Of a DNA stretch of 48,809 nucleotides, positions 7,735-16,856 are shown in pieces. Source of the DNA: JAGXLP01 sp964649445 (GTDB lineage: Bacteria; Bipolaricaulota; Bipolaricaulia; M55B111); NCBI GenBank assembly GCA_964649445.1, contig CAZYPS010000006.1, positions 1 through 48,809 of the forward strand. The letters run 5' to 3'. Both the position numbers and the translations under genes were made by a program. Each line of letters begins with the position of its first letter. The stretch's first letter is position 1. The notes beneath the pieces are model-generated. The model saw only the letters and a program-made list of their open reading frames with translations, searched no databases and had not been told where the DNA came from.

Positions 7735-7813
7735 AGAGAAGGAAGAAAAATCCGGATAAATTAACAAGGGGGCAAGGCATGACTAAACCTTGCCCCGCTA
7801 TTCTTTCGTACTA
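7735..7813 (+). ncRNA. possible very short transcript with hairpin and 11-codon ORF
   Basis: Behind promoter copy 4, GGGGCAAGG (7769-7777) pairs perfectly with CCTTGCCCC (7788-7796). The left arm overlaps a ribosome-binding-like AAGGGGG, and ATG at 7779 opens an 11-codon ORF (MTKPCPAILSY). Two readings fit: a small RNA ending near the hairpin, or a leader whose translation is masked by the hairpin. The T-run after the stem is weak. 7814-8089 holds nothing else I can support. Confidence 0.3.
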
Positions 7814-8089
7814 ACCTTATAATAGAGTCCAGTAAAAAGCCCCCAAGGAGGCAGAGAGGGCAAAAACCTGGAATCTAATAAATAACCTACTAATTGAATG
7901 TGAAATTTCTATAAAGAATATTCAGGTCCTCGCCGCATTTAGCAAAAGTAGAGGTTTCAGCTCCTAACGAACCGGCCAAAGGCAGAGAAAGAGACAGCAA
8001 AGAACTCCCCAGCTAGCCGAACAAACTTCCCCCTCGTGAGTTCATCGTTCATCCCTTCAGATTCCCTTCCAAAAACACCACTTTCTGAA

Positions 8090-9574
8090 TTAATCTTCTA
8101 CTTTAAAAGCGTAACGAAAATGGTATCCCTCCGGATGAGAACTCCAGTTCAAAAAAGGTCTTCGGTATATAAACGGAACCTCAAATGCCTCTTTGGCAAA
8201 ATTCCACTGTTTCTCAATCGTGGGATAAATATCAATTATGTGCCAGCCGGGCCTTCCTGTAGCCTTCAGCTTTCCCTCGACAACTCCCGGGATGTCTCCG
8301 CCACAGACGTAGCCAATATAGGAGTTATCGTAAAGTATAGTTGCCTGATTCCAGGTCTCGTTCCAGCCAATGCCCCGACCGCCTATGGTAATCTGGGTAT
8401 TAGGAGGACCGCTTTCGGGTTCCAATTCATCAAGTACAGGGAGAACTATTACGGAAGTTGTAGCAACAGTTTTCCCATCAATGACGGCGTGTATAGGCTG
8501 AGGCCCACCCTGGACCGATTCCGGTGCTGGTGCAATTTCCGTCTCAAAGCCCCCATCTTCTCCTGTAACAACTGTTTCAGTTAAAGCAGTGGTTTCGGTA
8601 TATCGCTTATTTTTCCTAACGTCTTCCCGCAGATCATTCCCCTGTATAAGTGACCAGTTCAAATCGACCTGAGTCTCCGGAGGAAAACCGGAACCCTCTA
8701 ACGTCACCACATCGTCAACCGGTATAGCTCTTTCACGAGTTGTAAATAATAATTCGGTCTTGTCTGTCGGCCCACTGTCCTCTCTTAAGACCTTTTCTGG
8801 AGTCTGTTGATCTATCGGTGGAGGGAGTTTCGGATCTTCGTCCGTCAGCTCAAACGTATAAGAGAGGTCCACCGTACCGGGCATAGAAGTTATGCTTATA
8901 TGTGTCTGTCTGTAGGACCCAGTATTTCCGAAAGGACAACGCTCTATATCAATAACGTGAGTACCAGGCTTGCCAGTTGCGGGTATTTCTACCTCGGCCG
9001 TACCTTTAGGAGTTACGGGGGCAATCATTCCAGTAAATTTGTTATCGTAGTAGACGTGATACACCGAGTTATCGGGGGACCGGGGGACCGGAAGGGGTAA
9101 ACCTTTAGCCCTAATTGTTATCGTAGAACCCAAAGGGCCCGAGTCGGGTGTAACTGAGAAACTGGGAACCACGAGGATATTTACTTTGTTGATTCTCTTT
9201 TCATCGCTAACCAGGTATATATCGTGTGATGCTCCGTAATCCTCGGGTATCTCGATACTTGCTTTTAAATTTCCCTGGGGACCGGTTTCGACTGAGGCAA
9301 GAACTCTTTGTTTTTTCTTATGGTTAAAGCCGAGGAATTTTCCCCACAAAACCCCATCCTCATTCTCCTCTATATCCCAATTTACCTCGTAGGAACGCCA
9401 TAATATCTGGAATTCGCTATCTGAAGGAAGCCCTTCACCTCGAATTTCTATCTCGTCACCGACATACGCCTCTTCTGATGTACATTCCAAGTTTCCCTGA
9501 AAACCTTCTTCAGGGGTCGGCATTTTGTTGAGATCACGCGTTAAATTATTCGTACTCTCTTCAGTTGATGTCAT
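8090..9574 (-). CDS. repetitive Ig-like (IPT/TIG-like) domain protein, unknown function
   Basis: 494 residues, ATG with CAGGAGTGA upstream. There is no signal peptide and no membrane segment. The protein is two copies of a bipartite unit. Each unit has a beta-sandwich module with a GxGLPxxxEFQ- or GSGFPPETQV-like strand, then a module with PDSGPLGSTITIRAKGL or PESGPPNTQITIGGRGI followed by YYDNKFTGMIAP or LYDNSYIGYVCG and GKPGTHVIDIERCP or GRPGWHIIDIYPT. The paired modules look like IPT/TIG-type folds. Repeated YDN, Gly-Trp/Thr-His and IDI motifs may build a ligand or carbohydrate face. No neighbour explains the role, and without a signal its location is unclear. Confidence 0.7.
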   Translation of the reverse strand: MTSTEESTNNLTRDLNKMPTPEEGFQGNLECTSEEAYVGDEIEIRGEGLPSDSEFQILWRSYEVNWDIEENEDGVLWGKFLGFNHKKKQRVLASVETGPQGNLKASIEIPEDYGASHDIYLVSDEKRINKVNILVVPSFSVTPDSGPLGSTITIRAKGLPLPVPRSPDNSVYHVYYDNKFTGMIAPVTPKGTAEVEIPATGKPGTHVIDIERCPFGNTGSYRQTHISITSMPGTVDLSYTFELTDEDPKLPPPIDQQTPEKVLREDSGPTDKTELLFTTRERAIPVDDVVTLEGSGFPPETQVDLNWSLIQGNDLREDVRKNKRYTETTALTETVVTGEDGGFETEIAPAPESVQGGPQPIHAVIDGKTVATTSVIVLPVLDELEPESGPPNTQITIGGRGIGWNETWNQATILYDNSYIGYVCGGDIPGVVEGKLKATGRPGWHIIDIYPTIEKQWNFAKEAFEVPFIYRRPFLNWSSHPEGYHFRYAFKVED

Positions 9575-9666
9575 TTTTCACTCCTGGTAAAAAATAAATG
9601 ATTGGGAGATGTCTACCTGTCCTAATTCTTAGGAAATATCCCTTAACAGTCAAATGCTTAGCTTCT

Positions 9667-10137
9667 TCATACTCGGAGTAGCTCCCGAGGTTTTCCATCT
9701 TTTGGCAAAATTACTTTTGTCAAAACCTTCAGAAAAGTTTTTAATTCCCTGTCACCAACCATCTCCAGCGCACCACTTTTCCCTGTCATTAGCTGTAATC
9801 TTGTAGCCCAACTTCCCGACTGGAAACAGATCTCTGGCGTAAAGGAAGAGAAAACGGCCAATTTAGAGACAGATCCGAGTTTAACGGTAGCAATAGTGGG
9901 GATAGTTTCAGAGTCCGTTAAAGTACATAAAAAGCGACAAACGTAAAGATTGAGAGTTGCTATAACTAAGTTCTTTCGAAACCAACTTGGCAGTAGGGCC
10001 AGATACACCACCGGCAAAACGTGGAAGCCAAATTTAACGAAGTCAAAACAAAGAAACTGCTCCTGCACCTGAGAGACGTGCTTAATTCTCCCAACCTCCT
10101 GACGGCCAAAGTCAGAGCAAACAAGTCGAATGAACAT
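9667..10137 (-). CDS. doubtful ORF
   Basis: 156 codons, ATG start, no ribosome binding site at the right distance (AGGAGG lies inside the frame). Composition is rich in Phe, Leu and Cys, unlike the acidic proteins around it, and no motif is recognisable. The C-terminal 60 residues look more protein-like than the N-terminal half. It may be a decayed gene or a chance ORF. It is the only candidate in 9575-10560. Confidence 0.2.
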   Translation of the reverse strand: MFIRLVCSDFGRQEVGRIKHVSQVQEQFLCFDFVKFGFHVLPVVYLALLPSWFRKNLVIATLNLYVCRFLCTLTDSETIPTIATVKLGSVSKLAVFSSFTPEICFQSGSWATRLQLMTGKSGALEMVGDRELKTFLKVLTKVILPKDGKPRELLRV

Positions 10138-10560
10138 TTGCTAATAACTATATAGACCTGACAAATAGGTTAGAAGACACGATAGAATAAACCTTGACCG
10201 AATTTACCTAAGAAACACTGGTCACGGTCAAGAATCTAAAACAACTCAGAACAGTTCAACAGAGAGATCAAAAAGTTCGAAGGTGTTTAAGAAGAGGTAA
10301 TCCCATAAACTTACAAACCGTCCACGTTTAGTTACTGCACCCTACATGAATTAACAGAGAAGAGGATTGGCAGTAGACACTACACATACAAGGAAATGCG
10401 AAAAGTCGCTCGGAGATAACAAACCTTTGCGAGAAGAGATAAATGACGCTAAACTCGTCCTTCATCAGTAGCAGTGCTCTTCTGAAGAAAATCTGCAGAA
10501 GTTATCAATTTCAATTCGTCATCATTAGGGAACTGGGATTTTATACACAAAATTTGAGAG
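10138..10560. other. intergenic stretch without a supported gene
   Basis: About 420 bases with frequent stops in all frames, moderately AT-rich, lying between the doubtful ORF and the LacI promoter. I see no repeats or hairpins worth naming. Confidence 0.35.
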
Positions 10561-10574
10561 AACACAAAGTCGTG

Positions 10575-10603
10575 TTGACAAAACTTTATCATTGTGTTAT
10601 AAA
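10575..10603 (+). promoter_or_regulatory. strong promoter of the LacI operon
   Basis: TTGACA at 10575-10580, a 17-base spacer and TATAAA at 10598-10603: a near-consensus sigma-70 promoter. The predicted transcription start is near 10610, just before the operator. Confidence 0.8.
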
Positions 10604-10617
10604 GCATTATGGATAGA

Positions 10618-10643
10618 TCGAAACGATTGCGTAATCGTTTCGA
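10618..10643. promoter_or_regulatory. LacI-type operator, autoregulatory
   Basis: Perfect inverted repeat with 11-base arms: TCGAAACGATT, four central bases GCGT, then AATCGTTTCGA. It starts about eight bases after the predicted transcription start and 25 bases before the regulator's ATG, so a bound repressor would block its own operon. The CGAAACG/CGTTTCG core suits LacI-family sites. Confidence 0.8.
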
Positions 10644-10667
10644 AACCTCAAAAGGGGTTAAATTTTA

Positions 10668-11648
10668 ATGCCAACGATGGAAGATGTAGCGGAAAAAGCC
10701 AATGTCTCAACATCGACTGTTTCCCACGTAATAAACAATACCCGTTACGTAAGCCCCAAATTGAGAAAGAAAGTTGAGAGAGCGATGGAAGAACTGAATT
10801 ATTCCCCCCATGCTGCTGCCAGAAGTCTTCGTGCGCAAAAAACACATACTATTGGTGTAGTAGTCTCTGATATTACCAATCCCTTCTTTGCTAAAGTAGT
10901 TCGAGGAGCTGAAAGTGTAGCTGAGGAAAAAAATTACAAGGTTATAGTTGCTAATACTGATGAAACAGCTAAAAAAGAAAAACAGGTAATAGAAGGCTTG
11001 CTTGCAGAAGAAAGAGTTGACGGGTTAGTAATTGCTCCAACGGGAAAAACCAATAAATTGTTTCACAAATATGATCCTCCTGTAGTATTTGTAGATCGGG
11101 CACCCGAGGGTTCAGAAAATGTACACGCAGTATTATCTAAAAACGAAAAAGGGGCATATGATTTAACTAACTATCTCGTTGAGAATGGACACAAAAGGAT
11201 AGGTATAGTCCTAGGTCGAAAAGATATTTTTACTAGCAAGGAAAGATTCAAAGGTTATAAAAAAGCACTCGCTAATGCCAATCTTCCTTATGACAGCTCT
11301 TTAATAACCCGCGGTAATTTCAAAGAAGATGGGGCATTTAATGCGGCGAAAAAATTACTCTCTTTAAAACGACCCCCCACAGCGATACTTGCCGTAAACA
11401 ATAAAACAACCTATGGGGTTTTGAAGGCTGTTAACCAAAGCAGGTTTAATTGGCCTGAAGACGTGGAGGTCGTTGGATTTGACAAGATCGAATGCCTATC
11501 TTTTCTCGACCTCCCTTTGCTTACAGTTGTTCAAAAGCCCAAGAAGATGGGCGAAAAGTCCGCAAAGCAAATATTTGAAATATTAGAAAATGGAAAAAGC
11601 TCTAAGGGCATCGAGAGGGTTGAAGTTGAATTAGTTAACATAGAATGA
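10668..11648 (+). CDS. LacI-family transcriptional regulator
   Basis: 326 residues, full length for the family. The N-terminal helix-turn-helix is TMEDVAEKANVSTSTVSHV (about residues 3-21), followed by a hinge-helix segment with SPHAAARSL near residue 48. The effector domain (from about 60) is a periplasmic-binding-protein fold (IGVVVSDITNPFFAKVVRG, then VDGLVIAP). It heads an operon with an aldolase, a sugar ABC importer and a BNR protein, behind a perfect operator. The likely inducer is the imported sugar or its breakdown product. The gene looks more AT-rich than aspartokinase and the right-hand genes, as does the whole cluster. Confidence 0.92.
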   Translation: MPTMEDVAEKANVSTSTVSHVINNTRYVSPKLRKKVERAMEELNYSPHAAARSLRAQKTHTIGVVVSDITNPFFAKVVRGAESVAEEKNYKVIVANTDETAKKEKQVIEGLLAEERVDGLVIAPTGKTNKLFHKYDPPVVFVDRAPEGSENVHAVLSKNEKGAYDLTNYLVENGHKRIGIVLGRKDIFTSKERFKGYKKALANANLPYDSSLITRGNFKEDGAFNAAKKLLSLKRPPTAILAVNNKTTYGVLKAVNQSRFNWPEDVEVVGFDKIECLSFLDLPLLTVVQKPKKMGEKSAKQIFEILENGKSSKGIERVEVELVNIE

Positions 11649-11730
11649 ACTGTTGTTTATATCTACCTTCTAATGATTCAAAAATACTACAAAAAGGATA
11701 AAGAAGGAAAATATGGAAGAGGGATTTTGA

Positions 11731-12669
11731 ATGAAATTTGAAATGGATAACGAGAATTTGCGGTATCCTCGTTTTAAAGGTGTTTTCATCGCTGTAGTCA
11801 CGCCCTTTTCAGATCAAGCAAAAAACTCTTTGGACAAAGCAGGTGCCACTAGGTTAATTAATTTTCTATTAGATAAAGGCGTTGACGGTTTATTCATTTT
11901 TGGGAGCACGGGGGAAGGACCTTTAGTAGAAAATTACAAAGGAATATATAGTGAGTTAATTGATCTAATTCCCTCTGATACCACGGTCATTGTACAAACT
12001 GGTAGAAGTACTCTTGACACCACTTTAGAATTTACACGCTTAATAGAAGAAGACGGCAGGGCCGATGCAGCAGCTTTAATGCCTCCACAGTTTTACTCAA
12101 TGGACCAGAAAAGACTTCAGGGGTATTTTGAGACAGTACTAGATGAGATTCGTGATGTTCCCGTTTTTCTCTACGATATCCCCCAATTTACCAGTAACAA
12201 CATAGAGCCCTCTCTTTTGGCTAACCTAGCAAAGGATTACGACAATTTGGCCGGGATCAAATCCAGTTCCCCGGATTTTGTCAAATTGATGAAATTAATA
12301 AATTTGAAGAAGCACGATCTCTCCATTTTCGTCGGAAACGACCAATTTATTTATTCCGGTTTATGCTATGGAGCGCAAGGATTGGTCTCGGGGCCCGCAA
12401 ACGCGCTTCCCGAACCTTACATGGAACTTTACAAACATGTCCGCAACAAGGACTTAAAAGAGGCAATTAAAGAACAAAAACTTATCAATGATTTTATCCA
12501 GTCAGTAATCAAAAGTGGGTCCAACATATCTCGAATCAAACAGGCAATAAATAGCAGAGAGATTGAATTAAATGATTTCTCCCTTTCGTTTCCCCCTAAT
12601 ATTGGAAGAGAGGCACGGTCAACTATTAAGGAAAATATGAAAGACTTTCTAAATGGGGATAGGAGGTGA
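11731..12669 (+). CDS. DHDPS/N-acetylneuraminate lyase family aldolase
   Basis: 312 residues, a TIM-barrel class I aldolase. GSTGE (residues 58-62) binds the pyruvate carboxylate, Tyr148 (FLYDIPQ) is the catalytic Tyr, and Lys177 (AGIKSSS) forms the Schiff base. It cleaves or makes a keto-acid from pyruvate and an aldehyde. Because it sits with a sugar importer, a LacI regulator and a sialidase-like protein, a catabolic aldolase such as sialate lyase, or a 2-keto-3-deoxy sugar-acid aldolase, is more likely than lysine-biosynthetic DapA. nanE and nanK are not in the window, so the substrate is open. GAGGGA precedes the ATG. Confidence 0.85.
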   Translation: MKFEMDNENLRYPRFKGVFIAVVTPFSDQAKNSLDKAGATRLINFLLDKGVDGLFIFGSTGEGPLVENYKGIYSELIDLIPSDTTVIVQTGRSTLDTTLEFTRLIEEDGRADAAALMPPQFYSMDQKRLQGYFETVLDEIRDVPVFLYDIPQFTSNNIEPSLLANLAKDYDNLAGIKSSSPDFVKLMKLINLKKHDLSIFVGNDQFIYSGLCYGAQGLVSGPANALPEPYMELYKHVRNKDLKEAIKEQKLINDFIQSVIKSGSNISRIKQAINSREIELNDFSLSFPPNIGREARSTIKENMKDFLNGDRR

Positions 12670-12742
12670 TAGATGTAAGAGTAAATATTGAAAATGCAAG
12701 TTCTAAAGAGTAACACAGATTAAAGAATTTAGGAGGTGCAAA

Positions 12743-14017
12743 ATGAATACTAAAAGTAAGCTTCTCATTATAACCGGTTTAATTGTTGCACTGGGTCTTG
12801 GAGCATTTACTGTAGGGCATGCGCAGACCAAGGACACTATATTCTTCAGCACGCTCTTTCACAGCGGGGATGCCCAGGCAATGGAAAGGATAGTGGACAG
12901 TTATAATGAACAACATGACGAAACTCAGATAGTACTTACCCAGGGACAATGGGGACAGTATTATGCCCAGCTTAGAAATGCCGTTATTGCCGGTAATGCT
13001 CCTCAACTAGGTATTACTCATACTACCATGCTTCCCCAGATGCAACCAGCTCTTACAAACTTAAACGATACAAAGGCTGGCAACCTTCTAGAGATGGCTG
13101 ATATTGACGGAGAAGATTACGTGGACACTTTATGGGAAGCTGGTGAGGTGGATGGTGACCGCTATATGGTCCCCCTCGACACTCACATGTGGGGCTTTTG
13201 GTACAACAGGGATATATTTAAAGAAGCTGGGTTGGATCCGGACAATCCACCGCAGACGATGGATGAATTTGTAGAAGCAGCTAATGCAATCCGTGAAGCG
13301 GGTTATTATGCATTTCACCCGGCGGAGGACGCCTTACCTCGTAAACTCAGACGGGCCTGGATGATCTTTTACTGGCAGAAGGGTGGAGAGTTACTGAATG
13401 AAGATATGACCAAGGCCACATTCAACAATGAAAGAGGGCTTGAGGCACTGGAGTTCTTAGTTAGCATAGTACAAGAAAGAGATTGGAATGAACCAGGAAC
13501 AAATGGATTTAATCAGTTTAGCTCTGGAGAATTGGGTATGTTCTTTGCCGGAAACTGGATGTACTGGACAGCCGAAGAAAGCGGGGTAAACTGGGATTTC
13601 GCTTATGTACCTAAATTCTTCGACGAACGTGCTACCTGGGGTAACAGCCACAACCTAGTAATCCCAAAACAGGCAGCCGGAGTTTCAGACGAACTACTGG
13701 TAGAAACAGCCGAAGCACTCAAATGGATAAACGAAAACTCTCATACCTGGGGAATCTATGGCGGCCATATCCCAGCCTATTTACCGGCGCAGAAAAGTGA
13801 GGAACTCAAGCAGTCCGATACATGGCAAGGAGCTCTTAAGGAATTTGCAGACATGGCCAACAATGGATGGATGCACTACCCAATCAGACACGAAAATGCA
13901 TCAGAAATTAACGAAGCAATTCAGGTGCAGATACAGAGAGCTTACAACGGAAATATCACTCCCGAACAGGCCCTAGAAACTGCCGAAGAGAATGTCAACG
14001 ATATTCTAAGCGAGTAA
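12743..14017 (+). CDS. ABC transporter sugar-binding protein (system 1)
   Basis: 424 residues, TTAGGAGG before the ATG. A signal peptide ends near residue 28 (VGHAQ-TKD). It has no lipobox Cys, so it is a soluble exported protein, consistent with a periplasm. It is an extracellular solute-binding protein family 1 member (MalE/UgpB type) with FWYNRDIFKEAGLDP near residue 153 and the usual aromatic-rich cleft. It would capture an oligo- or monosaccharide for the two permeases behind it. A strong hairpin follows its stop. Confidence 0.92.
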   Translation: MNTKSKLLIITGLIVALGLGAFTVGHAQTKDTIFFSTLFHSGDAQAMERIVDSYNEQHDETQIVLTQGQWGQYYAQLRNAVIAGNAPQLGITHTTMLPQMQPALTNLNDTKAGNLLEMADIDGEDYVDTLWEAGEVDGDRYMVPLDTHMWGFWYNRDIFKEAGLDPDNPPQTMDEFVEAANAIREAGYYAFHPAEDALPRKLRRAWMIFYWQKGGELLNEDMTKATFNNERGLEALEFLVSIVQERDWNEPGTNGFNQFSSGELGMFFAGNWMYWTAEESGVNWDFAYVPKFFDERATWGNSHNLVIPKQAAGVSDELLVETAEALKWINENSHTWGIYGGHIPAYLPAQKSEELKQSDTWQGALKEFADMANNGWMHYPIRHENASEINEAIQVQIQRAYNGNITPEQALETAEENVNDILSE

Positions 14018-14040
14018 AAACATCAACACAGGGGCGATGA

Positions 14041-14080
14041 AAAGGCATCAGCCCGTAAAGAATTACGGGCTGATGCCTTT
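14041..14080 (+). terminator. 18-bp perfect hairpin between binding protein and permease (system 1)
   Basis: AAAGGCATCAGCCCGTAA is followed by AGAA and its exact reverse complement, which ends six bases before the next ATG. No T-run follows the stem except the arm itself (CCTTT). It probably acts as a partial terminator and 3' RNA stabiliser, giving more binding protein than permease. Confidence 0.8.
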
Positions 14081-14086
14081 CATTCA

Positions 14087-14995
14087 ATGAAGTTTAAAAA
14101 ACTGCTCGAAAAAATTAATCGGTTCAGGAGAAGAGAGCAAGTCGAAGGAATACTATATATCTTGCCTTATGCAGCAATTTGGGGTGTGTTTCTGGCTTGG
14201 CCTATGGTCTACGGGTTTTATATAAGTCTACACAAATGGCAACCATTGGTCGGCTCGGAATTTATTGGATTAAAGAATTATATAAGACTATTCAACAATT
14301 TAAGATTTTGGAATGCTTTCAAAAACACGGCTGAATTTGCATTAATTGCCATTCCGTTAATTTTATTTTTTGGTCTGGCTTTTGCATTAATATTGCGTGC
14401 TGTAGAAGGGCATAAAGGCGGAGCGTTTGTAGAGTCTGCTCTCTTCTTCCCTTACCTATTGAACGTAGCGATAATAAGTATAGTGTGGAAGTGGTTACTT
14501 GATCCTGATTTTGGTTTAATACTCAGTTACTTGGAAGAAATTGGGCTCTCACCTCCCACATTTCTAAACAATGAAGCTTGGGCAATTCCCGTAGTGGCCT
14601 TCGCAACAGCCTGGTGGCTTGCTGGTTATCGCATGGTCATCTTTAAGGCTGCCCTAGAAGACATCCCCGAACAGGTATACGAAATGTCCCGCATTGACGG
14701 AGCAAATTTCTTTACTAGATTTTTCAGGATTACATTGCCTCTACTGAAGCCTTCAATTCTTTTTTCTTTCGTATTGACTGCGATCTCTGCATTTAGAGTT
14801 TTAGGTCAAATACAGATGATGACAGCGGGTGGGCCAGGCAGGTCCTCTGAAGTACTCGCTTTATATCTTTACAGGGAAGGGTGGCAGTATTTCAATATGG
14901 GTCGGGCTGCGGCAATAGGTTTTATTCTGTTCTTAGTAATTCTTTTCTTTACATTATTAGCTTTTAAGGTTCTTGGTTTCGGCTCGAACTATTAG
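14087..14995 (+). CDS. sugar ABC permease, MalF/UgpA type (system 1)
   Basis: 302 residues, six predicted membrane segments. The EAA loop that docks the ATPase is EMSRIDGANFFTRFFRITLP near residues 200-219. The ATG has no Shine-Dalgarno sequence: only CATTCA separates it from the hairpin arm, so the hairpin may influence its translation. It ends nine bases before the second permease ORF. Confidence 0.92.
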   Translation: MKFKKLLEKINRFRRREQVEGILYILPYAAIWGVFLAWPMVYGFYISLHKWQPLVGSEFIGLKNYIRLFNNLRFWNAFKNTAEFALIAIPLILFFGLAFALILRAVEGHKGGAFVESALFFPYLLNVAIISIVWKWLLDPDFGLILSYLEEIGLSPPTFLNNEAWAIPVVAFATAWWLAGYRMVIFKAALEDIPEQVYEMSRIDGANFFTRFFRITLPLLKPSILFSFVLTAISAFRVLGQIQMMTAGGPGRSSEVLALYLYREGWQYFNMGRAAAIGFILFLVILFFTLLAFKVLGFGSNY

Positions 14996-15013
14996 AAGTT
15001 TAGAGTGGTAATA

Positions 15014-15832
15014 ATGAAGATTAAGAAGAAAATCGGCGTATTAATAAGTGTCGCTTTCGCATTAGTTTGGATTGTTCCTGCCTTATGGATGGTTGATACC
15101 GCTTTCAAGCCTCAAACTGAGATAATGACCATTCCCCCTAAATGGATCCCTTCACATTTTACTCTTAACCACATAAGAGACGTAATCAACAATTGGCCTT
15201 TTCTCAAATGGGCTCTCAACAGCACGATAATTGCTAGTTCTGCAACTTTGCTTTCTTTAATTGTATCTACATTAGCGGCTTTCTCTTTTGCACGGCTTAA
15301 CTGGAAAGGAAAAAATATTATATTTATGATATTCCTTTCCTCTATGTTAATACCCTGGCAAGTAAATGCAGTACCTTTATATTTCATAATGGATTCTATC
15401 GGACTGTTAAATACCTATCCTTCAGTCTTTCTACCAATCGCTGCCATGCCTATCGGGGTATTCTTGTTGCGCCAGTTTTTTATCAACATTCCTCAAGAAT
15501 TGGAAGATGCGGCAAGAATGGATGGTTGCAGTAGTTGGGGTGTTCTTTATCATATTATTATCCCAGCCTCCAAACCCGCTTTTGTCGCACTAGGAATCTA
15601 TATGTTTATCTTTTCCTGGAATGAGTACTTCTGGTCCCTTATAGCTTTACAACGACCCGGAACTTTCACACTGCCCATTGGGCTGAAAGCACTTCAAGGT
15701 GCTCACGACATACAATATGGCCTCTTGTTGGCGGGTGCCTTTCTAGCTTCTCTTCCGGTACTGGTGGTATTTTTGATACTGCGAAAGAGGGTAATTCGAG
15801 GCATGACTTTACAAGGTGGAATAAAGGGGTAG
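15014..15832 (+). CDS. sugar ABC permease, MalG/UgpE type (system 1)
   Basis: About 272 residues. I prefer the ATG at 15014; a GTG at 15005 is three codons upstream. Six membrane segments and the EAA motif EDAARMDGCSSWGVLYHIII near residue 170 identify the second half of the permease pair. No ATP-binding subunit follows. The next gene begins five bases after the stop. Confidence 0.9.
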   Translation: MKIKKKIGVLISVAFALVWIVPALWMVDTAFKPQTEIMTIPPKWIPSHFTLNHIRDVINNWPFLKWALNSTIIASSATLLSLIVSTLAAFSFARLNWKGKNIIFMIFLSSMLIPWQVNAVPLYFIMDSIGLLNTYPSVFLPIAAMPIGVFLLRQFFINIPQELEDAARMDGCSSWGVLYHIIIPASKPAFVALGIYMFIFSWNEYFWSLIALQRPGTFTLPIGLKALQGAHDIQYGLLLAGAFLASLPVLVVFLILRKRVIRGMTLQGGIKG

Positions 15833-15836
15833 ATGC

Positions 15837-16856
15837 TTGAAAACAAGCTTTCCTATTAAAGCAACGAAACAGTACCCTAGCTTACATGCCGCCTCCATAT
15901 GTGAACACAATGAAAAACTACTGGTGGCCTGCTACGGTGGAAAAAGAGAAGGCAGTAAAGATTCAGTGATCCTTGGAACTACACTAAAAAAGAAAAGGGG
16001 TGAGTGGGGAGATTCACGAATTTGGGTAAATGTGAAGGATAGGGCTCCAGCAAACCCTAGACTATTTGTCGGCCCAAATTCTAAAGAAATCTGGCTCCTT
16101 GTAGGAATTAATTATGGTAAGTGGTGTAGTGGTGATACATATTTGTTTTTCAAAAGAAGTACTAATTTTGGCAAAACTTGGACCGATTTAGAACTCTTAA
16201 CGGACCGACAAGGCTTACTGGGAAGGTCCAAGCCTTACAAGAATGGTGATACTTGGATCATTCCTGTTGAGGATGAAAAAGAGTGGAAGCCCGTATTTTT
16301 GCTTAGCGAAAACAATGCTAGGAGTTGGAAGTTCGTCTCTCCAGAGAAGATGGACCCTGAAAACCATCTAATTCAACCAACTTTAGTAGAAGTGGCGAGT
16401 GGTAATCTCTTAGCTTATCTCCGTAGCCAAGAGGGGCACATTTTTGAAACAAGTTCCAATAATGGTGGGAAAAGTTGGTCTAAGCCTTCCCCTACCAGTT
16501 TACCAAACAACAATAGCGGTATAGATATGTTAAAACTTAAAAATGGGGAACTCCTCCTAGCATATAATCCTACCACAGGTAGTAAAAACAATGACAAATT
16601 ATCAGATAAATGGCCAAAAGATATGCCAACTGAATTCAACAAGTGGGGACCTAGGACGCCTTTGCGGCTCTCTATCTCCCAAGATAAAGGGGTTACCTGG
16701 CCTTTACACCAGGACATTGAGAAAGGTCAAGGGGAATACAGTTACCCGACTTTACTTCAAGGAAGAAGCAGCAAAGTCCATCTTGTCTATACATACAAAA
16801 GAAAAGCGATCAAACATATAGAGTTTTACCCTGAGGAGTTGTTTGAAATCCAATAA
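15837..16856 (+). CDS. BNR-repeat sialidase-like protein
   Basis: 339 residues from a TTG start with AAAGGGG upstream, four bases after the permease. A nearer ATG at 15833 ends after eight codons. Asp-box (BNR) repeats are visible: STNFGKTW, SNNGGKSW and SQDKGVTW, and a degenerate ENNARSW. The overall pattern (LPNNNSGIDMLKLKNGELLLAYNP) is that of the six-bladed sialidase superfamily. It has no signal peptide, so it would act in the cytoplasm on an imported glycan. Not all members are sialidases. With the aldolase and importer it supports a sialate-like or other acidic-sugar pathway. Confidence 0.8.
   Translation: MKTSFPIKATKQYPSLHAASICEHNEKLLVACYGGKREGSKDSVILGTTLKKKRGEWGDSRIWVNVKDRAPANPRLFVGPNSKEIWLLVGINYGKWCSGDTYLFFKRSTNFGKTWTDLELLTDRQGLLGRSKPYKNGDTWIIPVEDEKEWKPVFLLSENNARSWKFVSPEKMDPENHLIQPTLVEVASGNLLAYLRSQEGHIFETSSNNGGKSWSKPSPTSLPNNNSGIDMLKLKNGELLLAYNPTTGSKNNDKLSDKWPKDMPTEFNKWGPRTPLRLSISQDKGVTWPLHQDIEKGQGEYSYPTLLQGRSSKVHLVYTYKRKAIKHIEFYPEELFEIQ

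Noticed and set aside
8036..8584. 182-codon plus-strand ORF
   Set aside because: It lies antisense inside the Ig-like protein gene, which has better composition, repeats and a ribosome binding site.
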